A stretch of DNA of 64,000 bases from Lyophyllum atratum (Eukaryota; Basidiomycota; Agaricomycetes; Agaricales; Lyophyllaceae). A program made the position numbers and the translations under genes. Shown in pieces: positions 21,450-34,085 of the stretch (the first letter of the stretch is position 1; each line of letters begins with the position of its first letter). The notes under the pieces were generated by a model, which was not told where the DNA came from, searched no databases, and was given only the letters and a program-made list of their open reading frames with translations. The stretch covers positions 62,001-126,000 of the forward strand of contig JACGCN010000021.1 in the NCBI GenBank assembly GCA_014905825.1, read 5' to 3'.

Positions 21450-23883
21450 ATGGCTGACACCTTCACCCACACCTTCGAGACACCTACTTTCAATGGCGCG
21501 GTGTCATTCCATACCGGGTACGCCGCGACGCCTCCCACACAGAATGCTTCGACTTGACGCGGGTTCATTTTCGTTTAGGCTTTTCATTGGAGGCGAATGG
21601 ATGAAACCCGTCGACAGCACTGCAAAAATCCAGTGAGTACGAGTTCGCTACTCTCCTGGGCACGGCTCGCTCATTCGATCCTGTTTCCATAGAATCGTCA
21701 ATCCCGGTGCGTATCCCTCCCAGTGTCTTCCTTGCCAGCTTCTGATATCTCACTCAGCTAATCATGAGGTCATCGTATCCGTTTCCGTGGGCGACAAAAT
21801 GGACGTAGGTAAAGCCGTAGCTGCCGCTGAGAACGTACGCCCATTTGTGCTCAGCGCTGTTCATAATTCATAACGTTCTTTTATCAGGCGTTCCAGAAGA
21901 CGTGGGGTCTCCACTGCCCTGGAGCTGAGCGTGGCAAGCTCTTGCATAAGCTCGCTGACCTTGTGGAGAAGCAGGCAAGACCCCTTGCAGCGCTCGAAGC
22001 CCTGAACGTCGGTGAGTCATTCCGATGGATGTGGGAAAGATATGGCTCGACCTTTGCCATTCCGTTCAGGCAAATCGTACGAGACGGCACTCGGGATGGA
22101 CATCCCCATGACTATCAACATCTTCCGCTACTACGCAGGATGGGCGGATAAGGTCCATGGTAAGACCATCGAGGTGCGCCTTAACATATGTATCTGCTGA
22201 AATCGTGCTGACTTCTCCGCAGACGAATGATATGAAACTCGCCTATACCAGGCACGAACCATTCGGCGTAGTGGTGAGCGCTACTCTCTCTCGCCCCTGT
22301 GTTATTGCTCACAAGGACATTATGTAGGGCCAAATCGTACCCTGGAACTTCCCCTTAGTGCGTACGCTATTCCTATCACCATTATTCTAGGGCTTCTGAC
22401 TTACTCATCGTCCGCCCAGCTCATGGCAGCATTCAAAATTGCGCCTGCTCTTGCTACGGGGAACACCGTCGTGTTCAAGGTAACTTCCTTGGCCCACTGA
22501 TCGCGCTGTGCTTACTTCGTCTAATCTCACTTAGCCCTCCGAAATGACTCCACTCACGACGCTCAAGCTCGCTGAGTTCATCCAGGTAGCAGGCTTCCCT
22601 GACGGCGTTGTCAACATCATCAACGGCCTCGGTCGGTGCAGCCCGTCGTACACCCTCTTTTGTGGCTAACTGTTTCGCGTCACAGGCAATACGGTCGGTG
22701 CCGCTATGGCTACGCACCCGAATATTGCCAAAATCGCGTTCACGGGCAGCGCGACGGTCGGGCGCACCATCATGCGGGCATCGAGCGAGACAAACCTCAA
22801 ACCCGTCACGCTCGAGCTGGGTGGGAAGAGTCCTACCATCGTCTTCGCTGATGCGGATCTTGAGTCGACGGTCAAGTGGGCCGCTGAAGCAGTATTGTGC
22901 GTTACTTGAAATGCCTCCAGTCTTCATTGGTGTTCTGATGGTACCCCGGGCTTTCGTTCCAGTTCTAACGCGGGTGATTCTTTTCGTCGTCCTGGGGCTG
23001 CTGAAGCATACAGCTGACGCCATTTCTTTCCAGGCCAGTCTTGCATCGCTGGATCGAGGATCTTCGTCCAACACGGGATCTACGATGACTTCTTGAAGAG
23101 GCTCACTGAGATCGCTAAGGGTCTCGAAATGGCCACGGGGGACCCCATGGGCAAGGGCACCCAACATGGACCACTCGTCTCCAAAGCCCAATTCAACGTA
23201 CGTCACACACACGCCTGGTGTCCCAGCGTAGCCTAACGTCACTTGTATGTGTGTACACCTAGCGCGTGATGAATTACATCGAAGGCGGCAGAGAAAGCGG
23301 CGCGACTGTCCATTCAGGTGGAAAACGGTCGGGGAATACGGGCAACTATGTACAGCCGACGATCTTCACGAATGTTAGGCCAGAGATGGAGATTGCGCAG
23401 GAGGAGATCTTCGGGCCGGTTTGTGTCATCATGAAGTTCAAGGACGAAGACGGTATGTTATACTTCTATGTTCTATGAGGTTGTAATGATGAGGCATTCT
23501 GCGACAGAGGTCATCAACGCCGCGAACGCCACCCAGTATGGCCTCGCGGCAAACGTATTTGCGAAGGATATGGGCCGCTCGATTCGCGTTGCCCATCGTC
23601 TGCAGGCAGGGTCGATCTGGGTATGTCTTGGACACTCTCTCGGTCACCTTCGAGTTGTATTAATACCTATGCAATTCAAGGTCAATACTCCCCAGTCCAT
23701 CGACGCTGGAGTCCCGTTCGGAGGGTACAAGCAGTCGGGGTTCGGGCGCGAATTGGGCGAGTATGCCATTGACACGTGAGTTCATCTGCGTTTAATCCCC
23801 GTCTTGTCGAGAATTAGCTGATGCTTGGGGTTTCGTGTAGTTACACAACGGTGAAGGGGATCCATATCGGCATTAGCGCGTAA
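21450..23883 (+). CDS. NAD(P)-dependent aldehyde dehydrogenase
   Basis: Seventeen exons (21450-21517, 21579-21632, 21693-21706, 21758-21834, 21888-22011, 22070-22173, 22223-22273, 22328-22357, 22420-22479, 22535-22631, 22686-22896, 22963-22973, 23034-23197, 23263-23452, 23508-23620, 23681-23775, 23841-23883) give 501 aa, the normal length of this superfamily. Catalytic residues are all present: Asn171 in VPWNFPL, Glu270 in [10 protein letters not shown], and the nucleophile Cys304 in [10 protein letters not shown], which is assembled across an 11-nt microexon. FTGSATVGR is the nucleotide-binding motif and EEIFGPV and [13 protein letters not shown] are conserved C-terminal motifs. It oxidises aldehydes to carboxylic acids, probably in the cytosol since no targeting peptide is visible. 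The substrate cannot be inferred from sequence alone. Confidence 0.95.
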
Positions 23884-24249
23884 TTTAATGATAGATATAC
23901 GGTTTTCACTATGAATTTATAGCAGTATGAAAGGCTTTGCACTGTGGTACAGGATGTTACGCCTCCCTTCACCCCACGTCGTTCCGGTGACATGACGAGT
24001 CCATCGTTATCTTATTGAACGTGCTTCCAAAACTGAAAGCTGAGCCTACCCGTCTACAATCCGTCTATTAAGCCTCCAAGCCTCGTTATCATATCGTGAG
24101 GGATCACGGTGATTCAAGGCCGTCGTTCGGGGGGTCCAGAGATTATCGTAGATACAACGAATGATGCATTCCACGATATTTGCACTTTTCAACAACGTAT
24201 GTGATAAGGTTGTATCGTTTGAGACCATCAAGATAAAACTCACTGGTCA
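23884..24249. other. Intergenic region
   Basis: 3' flank of the aldehyde dehydrogenase; nothing else seen before the duplication arm begins. Confidence 0.4.
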
Positions 24250-25930
24250 GGTAGGGCCGGGCGCAGGACCACGATCAGCTAACTCGAAGGAAATGTAACA
24301 AGTTCACTGCAATCGGACACTGTTTCTGAGTGGTCCCCATTGAACAGTGCACATTCCGTCATCTGCAAAGGACATAGAGCGATCAATAGAAGCACCCACC
24401 ACACCTCAGCCTTGAGGCAAACACAAGGCAACTTTGCCACCTTAACACAACCTCCCAATCCCCCTCGTTGACCCTCTAATCCGAACCACCACCATGGTCC
24501 CCAAGGAGTACGCAGCGCGCACAGTCTGCTCCCTCCACACAAGAAGGTGCACCGACTCCCTACGCGGGAGGTTCTACAGCGAGTGCGAAGAGAGACCAGC
24601 CCATAACTATGTGTGCAAGTACAGCCATACCATCCTCAACACCAAGCGAATTCTGCGCCTGGTCAGTGTTCCCTCTGTCCCCTTGATCCGACTCACGTGT
24701 ATCGTGTCAATACCACCCTGCATGTTCCTTGACGTATTCAGGGAAAGAACAGCCCGGTTTTTTCTATCCGGCTCGAGTATGGCTATGGATTCGAGCGGTA
24801 CGGGATATACGACAACTGGACCGACGGCTGGGACGTCTTCGTCAACGGGCTCAACCTCGGCTCGGCGGGAAGTGACGAGAAGACGTACAATCTACCAAAG
24901 TCCGTGCTGCTCTCGGAGCATAAGCTAGACATAAAGACATTCAACCCCAGCGCGGACAAAGCCGATGTACGTAGTACTACCCCTACCTCTCCCCAAAAGA
25001 TTGCGAAGCAGCCCTGAAATATTGACGTGAACAGGCCAAGGTCCAGAGTATATGCAGATCCACCCACGATCGCGGTTTCTGCAGGTTCAAGGACCAATGC
25101 CGGTACGACCACGACCTCATCGACAGTCGGCGTCTCGAACGCCTCGTCGGATGGGCCGACGAGGGTATGTCGCCGCATCGCGACTACATGACCGTCGAAT
25201 GCCGGGTCGAAGGTGGAGCGCCGACCTGGAGAATCACGTTGAAGCCGGATGCGATTGCGAAGCTTGGACTTGGATCGAACAGGATTGAAGAGGCGTACGA
25301 GGGTGAAGATCTGTTGGGGGTGGTCAGACGTATGGAACGGGTTGTTGGATTGAAGAGAGAGCCGGTCGTGCAGTCGGATACAATGTGAGCCCTCTTGTGA
25401 TGTGCGGGGAACGCGATGAATCTTGGATACTTGTAGCGGTATGTAGCCCTCCGGAATCCTAGCTGGGATAACGAATGGCTTGCAAGTTGGAGGAAGTTGT
25501 ACTATGTAATGCGGTAATGGACTGGAGAGTACTGTCAAGTCAGCGCCACGTACATAGCACGAGCAGGGGCCCTGAGGATGACGAGGTGATGTCTCCCAAG
25601 CACGACGGAGGCAATGAACCGATTGACCGACGGTGTCGCCCGCATCAGGTTAGATCTTCGGATATCAGATAGGACGAGGAGTCGTGAAGGCCAAGAGGCA
25701 CGGGTAGGTACGAGCTGGCAGTTGAGGCATCCACGGGGCTTCGTCCTTCCCCATCCGAGGCAGAGCGTGGTATCAGCTGGTGAAGCTGTCATCGGCTGGT
25801 GGCCTTCGAATTGGATTTGATGCTCGAGTAGGAGCGATGTCGTTTGCCTGCTATGGGATGAGAAGGGAGCGCGTAGGTATGTTGGGCTCCGCCTGTAGCG
25901 AGGTCGGCTGCGAGGTGGATTCTGGAACCA
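24250..25930. repeat. Inverted duplication, left arm (partner 31750-33480)
   Basis: The CCCH gene, its ~240-bp upstream region (AGGTAGGGCCGGGCGCA, CATCTGCAAAGGACATAGAG) and ~550 bp downstream (ACGGTGTCGCCCGCATCAGG, ATGGGATGAGAAGGGAGCG) are repeated in inverted orientation at 31750-33480. The arms flank the 207-aa gene and the phosphate transporter. Confidence 0.85.
24494..25388 (+). CDS. CCCH zinc-finger protein (copy 1)
   Basis: Three exons (24494-24661, 24742-24966, 25035-25388) give 248 aa. Near residue 135 the protein has CRSTHDRGFCRFKDQCRYDH, a C-x8-C-x5-C-x3-H zinc finger of the type that often binds RNA. The N-terminal part (residues 1-56) carries several Cys/His (RTVCSLHTRRC, YVCKYSHTI) and a middle region rich in Tyr/Trp/Asp (YDNWTDGWDVFVNGLNLG) follows. 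The C-terminal region (APTWRITLKPDAIAKLGL) is conserved with the paralogue at 32320-33269. Nothing suggests secretion. Role unknown; RNA binding is family knowledge, not shown here. Confidence 0.8.
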
Positions 25931-26200
25931 TCAGAGTAGGTCAAGTCTGTAAAGTCCGGCTCCGTGGTACCTCATTAGCATTACGCCCCGAAAGTCGCAG
26001 ATAGTGGCAGTGGTAAAAGCAAGGTGACAATGCGAGCCCGAGCTTTGCGATGGGGTCGTTGGTGGGATCGAGGTGGTCGTCACAGTCAGTGCCAAATTAG
26101 GACTCTTCCATGTTTTGTGTTGTTTACCATAAGTCCGACACAAGGATCGGATCACCAGCTCCGAACTTCAGGAAGTCCATCATCGTGTAGGAGTGTGAAA

Positions 26201-26348
26201 GCTACACACTGCCTACAGCAAAGTGAGCTGTCCAGCATTTACTTACAAGTAAACCATTCCTAGAATTGCCCTCTGGTGCCATGGCTCAAGAATCTTCGAA
26301 GAGAGCACACTTGGAAGACTTCGGCCGATATATGGCTGTTCACGTCTG
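26201..26348 (+). pseudogene. DUF4238-gene fragment, copy 1
   Basis: About 150 bp align with the DUF4238 gene around 55151-55305, covering SKLSSTYFQEDHPENR, WFKNFRRKHGLKTSADMW and flanks, with frame-disturbing changes. Similarity ends shortly after the GCCGATATxTGG block. The same fragment recurs at 35776-35928 and 38471-38614, always upstream of a copy of the 207-aa gene. It is preceded by about 250 bp that match the end of the S-like ORF at 38792-39430. Confidence 0.7.
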
Positions 26349-26844
26349 TCCCTGGGTGCTCCTGGCCTTTACTGGCGCAATTTGACGGGGAGTATGGCAG
26401 TCTGTTGAAGAATCTTAACTCGTAAGCCGCCGTTCATTGTGTCGAAAACCTCCTTACTGATTTACATCAGGTTCCGTGAATGGTCTTTGTGATTTGATCG
26501 AAGGTGTACTCCCCTTTGTGCATCACATTCTGCGCCGCGTTTTCATTTCCCTATCTTACATCTGTGAAGGCTTTTTCGAACCATGAAATACGCGGAATCA
26601 CACAAAGGGCACTCACTGAATGAAGAACTCGATGAAGAACTTGCTCAGGAGCGCTTTGACTATCGTGCTTTGACCTTGGACGCGCCCCGCTTTGCACATC
26701 CTCTTTGCCTCTTATCCCGCACCCGCCCCTTTGACCTCTAGGACGCTGTATAAGAATACACCGTAAGCCTCTCCATCTCTCACCTCAGTACCCAACTCAC
26801 CAGCCCCTCCACTCCTCCCTCCAAACACACACTCAACACTCAAA

Positions 26845-27595
26845 ATGTCCTACATCAACCCCCTCCACCCCCCCGTCCCCTCCTCCCGCCAATCCCAATT
26901 CTCCTCCCTAGGCGGCGCAGTACAACCTACCGCATCCCATACCGCCTCCTCCTTCGTGTCGCCCTTCCGCCGGCGCCTCCCGCAGCCGCCGTACACCCCC
27001 GCATCGAAATGGCGCAATGCGACGGGACGGCTGAACGAGGTGCACGGCGCGATCGCATTCGACTTTCTCGGGTACTCGAAGCAGGGCGTCCCCATGCGCG
27101 AGCTGAGCACGCGTAGCGCGCACGCTCTTGCCTCCATGATCCACGGCGCGGGGGACGTCGTCCTCGCACACACGGGCCTTGCGCGCATTACGCTTCGTAT
27201 CATCGTGAGTACTTGTTCCCTGCTTCCACTCCCTCGCCGTACGTTTTTACTGAGCTTTACTCTTACAGTGGCCGGGATACGAGCACGTCGAATGGGCGCG
27301 CAGCGTCGAGATCAACCTCGCTGGCCAGGGACCCGTCACGCGCGCGCAGCTTGGTGCAATGATCTCTCAGAATTTCGCGCGTTACATCGAGGTATGCATG
27401 CGCCTCCCCTCCCTTAGTTATAAAATCTGGACTGACCCACTTTTTTTCGTACAGAAAACACGCTCGGAGCCTGCGAGGTCGTCGGACTGGCATCTGGGCC
27501 CGTCGGGCATCCGGTACGAGCATATGGTGCTCGTGGCGCTGTGCAACGTGTTTGAGGACGTATGGCAGGCGGACGTTGCTGTAGACCTTCGCTGA
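26845..27595 (+). CDS. Conserved basidiomycete protein of unknown function (207 aa), copy 1
   Basis: Three exons (26845-27204, 27269-27391, 27455-27595) give 207 aa. The N-terminal ~55 residues are Pro/Ser-rich. The conserved core has LNEVHGAIAFDFLGYSKQGV, MRELSTRSAHALASMI, TLRII-WPGYEHVEWARS, QLGAMISQNFARYIE and a C-terminal YEHMVLVALCNVFEDVWQADV. The last part looks helical. There are no signal peptide or transmembrane helices. A TATAAG box lies at 26749-26754. Two further copies in this window (34508-35266, intact; 37200-37958, broken) keep the same introns. I recall similar proteins in other Agaricomycetes but no assigned function. Confidence 0.85.
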
Positions 27596-28229
27596 CGGAT
27601 CTATCCAACACTACATTAGACTGGCACGACCTCCATTTGTATCTATAGCCCATTCACGACTGCATTTTGTATTCCTAGCTTTCAACTTTTGTTGTGTATC
27701 TATTTCGCCCACGCCCATCCGTTCCTTGTAGCATATATCAGCATATCACCATTTGTTACGTCCTTAGACTATACATCTCAGCCTCAACGGTAATTTTCAA
27801 TCGAATCCCTCAAGTGTACTGAGATGAGCGTCCCAAGGGCTATAGCATGCATTTCTGCATTCGCCACCTATACGCTATGCTACATAGTCGTGCTGCGCGG
27901 CGTCTGGTTCTTCTCTTTGCTGATCAGCGTCCTCAAGAAATGACATGTCCGTCCAGAAACGACAAGGCTTCGCGGGCGGCAGCCTGACGCGACGTCCGAA
28001 AAGCAGTAGACGCAACAACGTGAACAACACAAACTTTGCTCCGGCTCTCACATGTCACACCCCAGCTAAGTACGTGTACACGATTCTTGTCATATTGCGT
28101 TGGACTTTGCTGGTAAGTAAATTGTACAACATCATGTCCATGAAACCTTCCCCCCTCCTCCGTACTATTTTTTGTCTTCCCCTCATCACTCCAAGCCTAA
28201 ACTCCGAAACACCCTCAAGACATCCAAAA
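27596..28229. other. Convergent intergenic region
   Basis: 3' flanks of the 207-aa gene and the phosphate transporter. A block near 27640-27850 is shared with the 3' flanks of the other 207-aa copies. No gene seen. Confidence 0.4.
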
Positions 28230-30888
28230 TCACTTCTCCTCCCTCGCCTCCCTCGCCACCCGAATCTCCTCCGCAAGTATCAAATCCGGATCCCTCTCCT
28301 TAACCTCCGGAAGCAACAGCGTAAACCCTACACCGCCCCAAAAAACACCCCTTCAGCACCCAAAATTTTCCCCATAAATCACGAGGAAAGAACGTACCAG
28401 CACCAGCAACACAACATCCAAAAAAGACTACCCCCAAAACACCCACATCAACATCCATTAAGAAGATAAAGGGAAGGAAGGAGGGGACGCACTCCAGAGA
28501 ACGGCGGGGGTACCGATGTCCTTGCTGAGGGTGTTGAACGCGAGGGCGGAGATGATGGCGCCGGCTTTACCTGCTGCGGCTGAGACGCCGTGGGCTGTTG
28601 CGCGGTAGCGTGTGGGGAATACTAGTGGTTGGGGGTGGGGGTGAGTTGGGGAATCCTAACACGTGGATGGGGGGTGCTCACCTTCAGCGGGGTAACACTA
28701 AACGTTAGGGTGAAAAAGTAGTCAGTACTGGATCGTTAGCGCGTGAAGGCGTTATGTGTATCTCACGTATGTCGTGCTGCAGTGGAAGGAAGGGAGATGA
28801 GCATGCGTCAGAGGGGGGGAATGGGGTGGTAACGTACGTATTAGCTCCGAAGTTGAAAAAGAACTGCAAGATGAGCGAGGTCAGCCCCATTCGAGTGTGT
28901 GGGGAAGAAGGGGGGAAGGGGAAGGCTTACTTGGAGCAAAGCAAAGCAGACGATGAAGGCTGGTTTACTGAGGCTGTCGAACTTCCCAGCCAGAATCGCG
29001 ACTTCACGCAAAAAAAGCAAGGTCAACGCCCACCCCTCCACGCATATTGGTTAGAAGCGACTCACGGAAAAGCGCCGCCATGAGGAACCCCTGCAGCTGG
29101 ATCCACTTCCTTCCCAGCTTCTCAATAGTCAGAATCGACGCATAATAGCCTACATATACGCCGATGAGTTCCCGAGAAGGACAGGACAAGGACAAGGTGG
29201 GAAGGACGCACCGGGAACGAATCCAAGCGCAGTGATGATCATATTCCCCGTCGAGATCTTGAACAGCCGGCTCCACGGCGACCCTTCCGCGCCGTCGAAC
29301 CCGATTTGCTGGAGCACCACGTTTTGGTTCAGGTTGATCCCGTAGAACCTACACCATATGAGTTACGTGCCACCGGATATGATGAGGGAGGGGGGGAGGG
29401 GGGGGACGTACGCGATATCGAGGAGGAACCAGCACATGCAGGTGCCGATTAGTAGTTTGGCATGACGCCATTCGGAGAAGTACTTGACGAAATCTGACAG
29501 GACCTCCTCCATCAGTAAACCTTACATAAATAACATGGTATTAGGATTCCAGCCCACCTGAGAAATGAGCCTTCTTGACCGCCACCGCCTCAGGATGCAC
29601 CGTCTCCTCCTCCTCCGACGGCGACGACTCGGCCTTGGCATCATCGCTAGACCCGCGGATGTTCCCCAGCTTAATGTCTTCGTCGTGTTGGGCCCGTTTG
29701 ATCTGTGCGATGGCGTCGCCCTCCTCCTCGGCCGAGTTGGCGGTTTTAAGCTTCTGGGAGGCGAGGAAGCGCGTGGATTCAGGGAGGGTTAGGCGCTGGT
29801 AGAGCGTTGCGAATGCTGGGACTAGGGATACTCCGACGACGATACGCCAGACTAGCAATAGAACGACAGATGATCAGGAGCCGTAACGATATGACCCAAA
29901 AAAAAGAAAAGCAGGCGCACGGACCTCCATCGACTTTGGACACCTCGCCTTTATCCTCCATCGCGTGCTTATATATCGCGAGAACAATGATGGTGATCAA
30001 GCTGCCCATGAAGCTGCCCCACCCCTGGTTGGAGAAGATGTACGCGAGCATCGTCCCGCGTTTGCGGAGGTTCGAGCGGTCGGAGGTGATTGATGCGGAC
30101 ATGGGGTAGTCCCCGCCCACGCCGATGCCGAGGAGGATGCGGAAGATCGCGAGGTAGATCAGGGAGTGTTCGGGGCTGAGGGAGCCGGTGGGGGTCGTCA
30201 GGGTGAGGATGGTGGCGATGATGATTAGCATGAGCTCTTTTCCGTCTGGGAGGGGGAGCGGCGTTAGGGGTGGGGGTGGGGTGGACTAAGGGTGGGGGAA
30301 TACGCACAGACTGCTTTTCTGCCGAGGGCGTCGGCGGCGTAACCTGGGGGGTGTGGAGTGAGATTTGATGGAAAGGAGAGAGGGAGGGGGCGTACCGAAC
30401 GCGAATTGTCCGATGACGCTACCGATGTTGGCGCCGGCTTTCATGAAGCCTTCGAGGTGGGGAGGGAGATGATGACCGCCGTAAAGACGGTACTGGAGCA
30501 TGGTAGCAACGGGCTACAATGGAAGCATAATTTTAGTAAGAATGTAAAGAGAGGAGGGGTGTGGACGGACATTGATGACGAAAAGATCGTATGCTATATG
30601 GACATGAAAAGGTCAACCGTGAACAGGATCGGAAAAAGGCATGCGACGAACCATCGAGGAAGAAACCTACCTGCAGAACTTCTTCAGCGATCGAGGTCAA
30701 TGAAGAGTAGACGTGGTACCCACCCCGGCTATCCCAAGGAGCTTCAACTCTGTTCGGGTGAGCAGGAACACTGGCCTCCTCTCCGATCGCTCGAACTCTG
30801 CGAGATCCGACCTGTAACGAGCAGATTCCGTCGTCGGGGTCGGTGTCGAGCTCCGACCATCGTGTGCGGGTGTAGGTTGTTCGGTCAT
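28230..30888 (-). CDS. PHO84: Inorganic phosphate transporter, PHO84-like MFS
   Basis: Seventeen exons on the minus strand from ATG 30888 to TGA at 28232-28230 give 552 aa. Exon list: 30888-30724, 30670-30652, 30593-30571, 30513-30396, 30343-30308, 30245-29925, 29851-29558, 29493-29412, 29348-29212, 29149-29066, 29001-28931, 28863-28838, 28776-28767, 28697-28682, 28621-28493, 28427-28398, 28327-28230. Two exons are 10 and 16 nt. Family signatures: [12 protein letters not shown] (TM1), [29 protein letters not shown], the long cytosolic loop after TM6, [22 protein letters not shown], and [10 protein letters not shown] near the end. These proteins are plasma-membrane H+/phosphate symporters of 12 TM helices, usually induced by phosphate starvation. 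The gene sits between the two inverted duplication arms. Confidence 0.93.
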
Positions 30889-31749
30889 GTCGTGTACTGG
30901 GGGGGACAAGGAAGGGAAGAAAAAGTAGGTATAGGTACAGATCACGATCGAAGCACCGACCTTTGTTGCGTCGAGAGATGCCGACGTCAACCGGTGGAGC
31001 GATGACAAGTACGAGGGAAGTGTGGAGAGGAGAGGAGAGGAGGGGATTTCTCTGTAGGTTCGAATTATTGGTCGTGTGCCATTATATCCGTCAAATTTAG
31101 AAGCGAACCGGGTCTTGCCCTCCTGGGGATAAAAAACCACACTACACTCAGCAGGGATCTGTCACGCTCATGCCCCGTCCAGTGCTAACGAACCAGTCAA
31201 GGTTCGGGCCGACGTCGAGGACAGCATGGGCGCCTCAACCATGCGCCGGTGGAGGTGAAGCCAATGGTGGCACGAACGTGCGTCGTTGTTTGGTTGAGAG
31301 GGTCTTGGCAAGCGCTGGGGATTTGAAATTCTTGTGATGTGATCGTCGAGATACCGTCATCGGACCTGGTTTGAAGCATTGTACTCTCGCCCAAGAATAA
31401 GAGCAGAGAAGAGCTCACGCCGAAGAGAGGTCAAGACCTTGAAGTTAAAGTAAGAGAACGGAATGATATCGAGAAGCTGCTCGGAGCGGACTCTAAAAAT
31501 CGTAATCGATCGGCCCCGGAAAATGCTCGTCGTCGCCCCCCGATGATTTTTCTACCATTGGTCTATTCGAGGTCGAACTGACTCACAACCACAACCAGAA
31601 TAAATCGTACGATCGAAATGAACGGTTCACAATTCCTATGTGCGCGAGTTGTCTAATCTCTCCCAAATCTGTTCCAAATCAAAATTGAAGTTGTGGACTT
31701 GTCTCACTCACTTGGCCTTTTCTGATCGTTCTAGAATTCCACCTCGCAG
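30889..31749. other. Intergenic region upstream of the phosphate transporter
   Basis: Promoter of the minus-strand transporter and unassigned sequence. No gene supported. CACGTG-type Pho4 sites were not obvious by eye. Confidence 0.4.
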
Positions 31750-33480
31750 CTGATCTCGCTACAGGCGGAGCCAGATACCTACGCGCTCTCTTCTCATCCC
31801 ATAGCGCGCAAGCGACATCGCACCTACTCGAGTATCAAATCCAATTCGAAGTCGACGAGCCGATGACAGCTTGACCAGCTGATACCCAGCTCTGCCTCGG
31901 ATGGGGAAGAACGAAGTCTCATGTATGCGCAACTGCCAGCTTGTGCCTAGCCGTGCCTCTTGGCATCCAGGACTCCTCGACTTATCTGATATGCCAAGGT
32001 CCAACCTGATGCGGGCGACACCATCGGTCAATCCAGTAGATTTTACAATTCTCCCATACATCCATTACGCATTACATACGACGAGGACCTCCGAGCCGTT
32101 CGTTATCTGGACAGCGGGTACCATAGATACATCATGCACTCCCAACGAAGACTGCTGCGTCAATGGGACAGTACCACCACCGCATCTCCACACGTCATAG
32201 CAAGCGCTGATACTTCATCCTCTCAGTGCAGTCACGCATCTCAGGCTAGGATTCCAGAGGACTACATACCCCTACAAGTATCCAACATCTATCACATCCC
32301 CCGCACATCGCAAGAGCACTCACACTGTATCCTGTTGCACGACCAGCTGTTTCTTCAAGTTCAATCCAACAACTTGTTCCATACGTCTGACCACCCCCAA
32401 CAGATCCCTACCCTCGTACGCCTCTTGAATCCGGTTCGATCCAAGCCCAAGCTTCGCAAACGCGTCCGGCTTCAACGTGATTCTCCAGGTCGGCGCTCCA
32501 CCTTCGACCCGGCATTCGACGGTCATGTAGTCACGATGCGGCGAAATACCCTCGTCGGCCCATCGGACAAGGCGTTCGAGGCGCCGGCTGTCAATGAGAT
32601 CGTGATCGTAGCGGCATCCGTTCTTGAATCTGCAGAAACCGCGATCGTTGGTGTTTCTGCAGATGCTCTGGACCTTGCCCTGTTCACGTTCAATATTTCA
32701 GGGCTGCTTCGCGATCTTTTGGGAAGAGGTAGGGTAGTAGTACGCACTTCCGCTTGATCTGCGCTGGGGTTGAATGTCTTCATGCCTAGCTTATGCTCCG
32801 CGAGCAGGAGGGACTTTGGTAGATTATACGTCTTCTCGTCACGTCCTTCCGAGCCGAGGTTGAGGTCGTTGACGAAGACGTCCCAGCCGTCGGTCCAGCC
32901 GTCGTACATGCCGTATCGCTCGAACCCATATCCATACTCGAGCCGTATACAAAAATCCGGGCGCTTGTCATTCATACCCTAGCCATGTCGAGATTAGGAA
33001 GATGCAGGTTTGACACGATACACGTGAGTCGGATCAAGGGGGGCAGAGGGAATACTGACCAGGCGCAGAATCCGCTTGGTGTTGAGGATGGTATGGCTGT
33101 ACTTGCACACATAGTCATGAACTGGTCTCCCTTCGCAGTCGCTGTAGAACCTCCCGATGAACTTTTCGCGTAGGGAGTCTGGCTCCCCTGTGATCTCTTC
33201 CAGGGACCTGGTGCACCTTCGTGAGTGGGGGAAGCATACTGTGCGCGCTGCGTACTCGTCGGGGACCATAGTGGTTCGGATTAGAGAATCGAGGGGGATC
33301 GGTCAGTTGTGGTAAGGTGGTGAAGTTGCCTTGTGTTTGCCTCGCGGCTGGGGTGTGGTGGGTGCTTCCGTTGATCGCTCTATGTCCTTTGCAGATGCAG
33401 AAACGGTTCATGATTTGCAGTGAAGTTGTTTCTCCCTTTCAGCTAGCTGATCATGATTGTGCGCCCGGCCCTACCTGACT
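31750..33480. repeat. Inverted duplication, right arm (partner 24250-25930)
   Basis: Mirror copy of the left arm: downstream flank (31750-32310), CCCH gene (32320-33269) and upstream flank to about 33480. Confidence 0.85.
32320..33269 (-). CDS. CCCH zinc-finger protein (copy 2)
   Basis: Three exons on the minus strand (33269-33060, 32978-32748, 32679-32320) give 266 aa. The zinc finger CRNTNDRGFCRFKNGCRYDH keeps the C-x8-C-x5-C-x3-H spacing. Compared with copy 1, an 18-residue class insertion follows RRCTRS (EEITGEPDSLREKF), exon 2 starts GMNDKRPDF instead of GKNSPV, and the end is KKQLVVQQDTV. The C-terminal domain is nearly identical between copies. The frame is intact, so both copies may be expressed. 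Role unknown. Confidence 0.8.
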
Positions 33481-34085
33481 TCTGAGTTTTATCCTGATGG
33501 TCTCCAACGGTACAATCTTACCACATACCTTCAACTTGACAGTGCAGATATTGTGGACATCCATTATTCGCAACTTCCACAGCCCAAGAAAAATTTCGGG
33601 AAGAACTACGGATGTGTATACGTCAGAATGGTTGCAATCCTGCGAGATTCGGCGTTTGAACGATTAATGTAGATCCAACATCATTCAAGTTCGCGACCGA
33701 CCACTACTGATGTCTACACCAGGCTCACGACGTGGAAAAAAAGTATAGGGTTGCCGAGATGTACCTGCCGCAAATCGGGCTACGAGATCCCGTAACACTC
33801 CATTGGGTCTGGTAGACCTATCAGCTGGTCGTAAATGAGAAAGGTATACAAACATCCCTTGATAACAGAACCAATGGACAGATTCTTACGCCTGTCTTAA
33901 CTCGAGGACACCATCCGAGCCCCAGTTCCCGAACCATCCCGACGGGTGCTCGGCTTCTTGATGTAAGGCGATGAATATGTTGTACCATGTTCGACGTTCT
34001 CGAAGGAGAGGCAGCGGAGCCTGACGACTGGTAAGGGTAAATCCCACAGACCGTTGAGGATATACCGAGGACAAGATATGTCGTC
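33340..34085 (-). repeat. CCCH-gene upstream repeat (partner 5985-6735)
   Basis: About 750 bp upstream of the minus-strand CCCH gene recur at 5985-6735 on the same strand. Conservation reaches well beyond the ~240-bp promoter portion shared with the left arm. Confidence 0.7.

Noticed and set aside
24494..33269. Secondary-metabolite or defence cluster in the 24-39 kb region
   Set aside because: No backbone enzyme (PKS, NRPS, terpene synthase), NLR or toxin-like gene is present; the pattern is duplication of small genes.
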